From assembly GCA_028706735.1 (NCBI GenBank), contig JAQTVS010000190.1:1-5862 (forward strand): a stretch of 5,862 bases of DNA. Direction: 5' to 3'. This DNA is from Thiomonas sp. Lineage in GTDB: Bacteria > Pseudomonadota > Gammaproteobacteria > Burkholderiales > Burkholderiaceae_C. Made by a program: the position numbers and the translations under genes. Below the pieces are notes generated by a model, which made no database searches, had not been told where the DNA came from, and was given only the letters and a program-made list of their open reading frames with translations. Numbering within the stretch: position 1 is the first letter of the stretch; every line of letters starts with the position of its first letter. Positions 5,128-5,862 of this stretch are shown piece by piece.

Positions 5128-5862
5128 ATGCAGATCAGCCACCCCGGCGGCCACGCCGGTTTTGTGCAGGCGCGCGACCAGCTGCAGCGCCATCGCACCG
5201 ACTACGCCCGCGCCTACGCCGAATTCCGCTGGCCCGCGCTCGACCGCTTCAACTGGGCGCTCGACTACTTCGATCCAATGGCCCAAGGCAACGACGCGAC
5301 TGCGCTGTGGATCGTGGAAGAAGACGGCAGCGAAGGCCGCTACAGCTATGCCGACATGGCGCAGCGCTCGGCGCGCATGGCCAACTTCCTGCGCGCGAGC
5401 GGCGTGGCGCGCGGCGACCGCGTGCTGCTCATGCTGCCCAACTGCATCGACCTGTGGGACGCCATGCTCGCCTGCATCAAGCTTGGCGCGGTGATGATTC
5501 CAGCCACCACCCTGCTCACCCCCACCGATCTCGAAGACCGCATCGTTCGGGGCGCAGTGCGCCATGTCATCTGCCTGCCCGCCGACACGGCCAAGTTCGA
5601 CGCCCTGCCGCAAACCGTCTGGGCGCAGGTGCAAGGCCGCTTCACGGCGGGCGATGCGCCCGCCGGATGGACGGCGTTGGCCGGCTCGGCCGCCGCATTG
5701 AACGACTACCGACCCGACGCACCGACCCACGCCAGCGATCCGCTGCTGCTCTACTTCACCTCCGGCACCACGTCCAAGCCCAAGCTGGTGCTCCATACCC
5801 ACCAGAGCTATCCCGTCGGCGCGCTGGCGACCATGTACTGGATCGGCCTGCAGCCCGGCGAC
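5128..5862 (+). CDS. AMP-forming acyl-CoA synthetase (3' truncated by window edge)
   Basis: The first 245 residues of an adenylate-forming enzyme are visible, open to the right edge. These enzymes activate a carboxylic acid with ATP to an acyl-adenylate and then transfer it to coenzyme A. The ATP phosphate-binding motif TSGTTSKPK is at 211-219, followed by HTHQSYPVG. The N-terminal segment FRWPALDRFNWALDYFD (33-49) resembles medium-chain acyl-CoA, benzoate-CoA or acetyl-CoA synthetase-like proteins. YSYADM (72-77), VLLMLPNC (100-107) and IKLGAVMIPATTLL (118-131) also fit the large N-terminal domain. The ATG at 5128 is supported by AGGAG at 5117-5121, 6 bases upstream. Full-length relatives have about 540-560 residues, so the acyl-binding region and the C-terminal catalytic-lysine domain are outside the window. 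Substrate cannot be assigned. The gene probably has its own promoter in the 173-bp gap after apaH, and it shows no functional tie to the neighbours. Confidence 0.92.
   Translation, partial: MQISHPGGHAGFVQARDQLQRHRTDYARAYAEFRWPALDRFNWALDYFDPMAQGNDATALWIVEEDGSEGRYSYADMAQRSARMANFLRASGVARGDRVLLMLPNCIDLWDAMLACIKLGAVMIPATTLLTPTDLEDRIVRGAVRHVICLPADTAKFDALPQTVWAQVQGRFTAGDAPAGWTALAGSAAALNDYRPDAPTHASDPLLLYFTSGTTSKPKLVLHTHQSYPVGALATMYWIGLQPGD

Noticed and set aside
5080..5802. A 240-residue minus-strand open frame opposite the acyl-CoA synthetase
   Set aside because: The sense strand has a good ribosome-binding site and the adenylate-forming signature. The antisense frame has shadow composition only.

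Overview
This window reads as ordinary chromosomal DNA from a GC-rich Gram-negative bacterium. The organism is most likely a betaproteobacterium of the Burkholderiales, perhaps Thiomonas-like. That placement is inferred from base composition, strong third-position G/C preference, the presence of lipopolysaccharide (LPS) inner-core genes and the look of the proteins. No database search was possible. I found no RNA genes, CRISPR arrays, insertion sequences, prophage parts or defence genes.

Layout: (1) Positions 2-265 (+) hold the 3' part of a single-domain rhodanese cut by the left window edge. (2) Positions 259-4009 (-) hold a tight three-gene operon, read leftwards: a phosphomannomutase/phosphoglucomutase (algC/manB-like), then waaC (ADP-heptose:LPS heptosyltransferase I), then waaA (Kdo transferase). 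Both internal junctions are 4-base stop/start overlaps, TTGA and ATGA. The operon's last gene runs tail to tail into the rhodanese gene with a 7-base overlap. (3) Positions 4010-4099 are a 90-bp divergent control region containing two dyad-symmetric sequences. (4) Positions 4100-4954 (+) hold apaH, the symmetrical diadenosine tetraphosphatase, starting at TTG. (5) Positions 4955-5127 are non-coding and carry an 11-bp perfect inverted repeat and smaller hairpins. (6) From 5128 (+) to the right edge lies the N-terminal half of an AMP-forming acyl-CoA synthetase.

The three minus-strand genes make a coherent unit. The mutase converts hexose 6-phosphates to hexose 1-phosphates for surface polysaccharide, WaaA attaches Kdo to lipid A, and WaaC adds the first heptose to Kdo. 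ApaH, the rhodanese and the acyl-CoA synthetase have no evident link to that pathway.

I did not find a new system. The points most worth a second look are a His-to-Tyr change in the ADP-heptose-binding motif of WaaC with an unusual segment just after it, the dyads in the divergent promoter region, and the long inverted repeat downstream of apaH.
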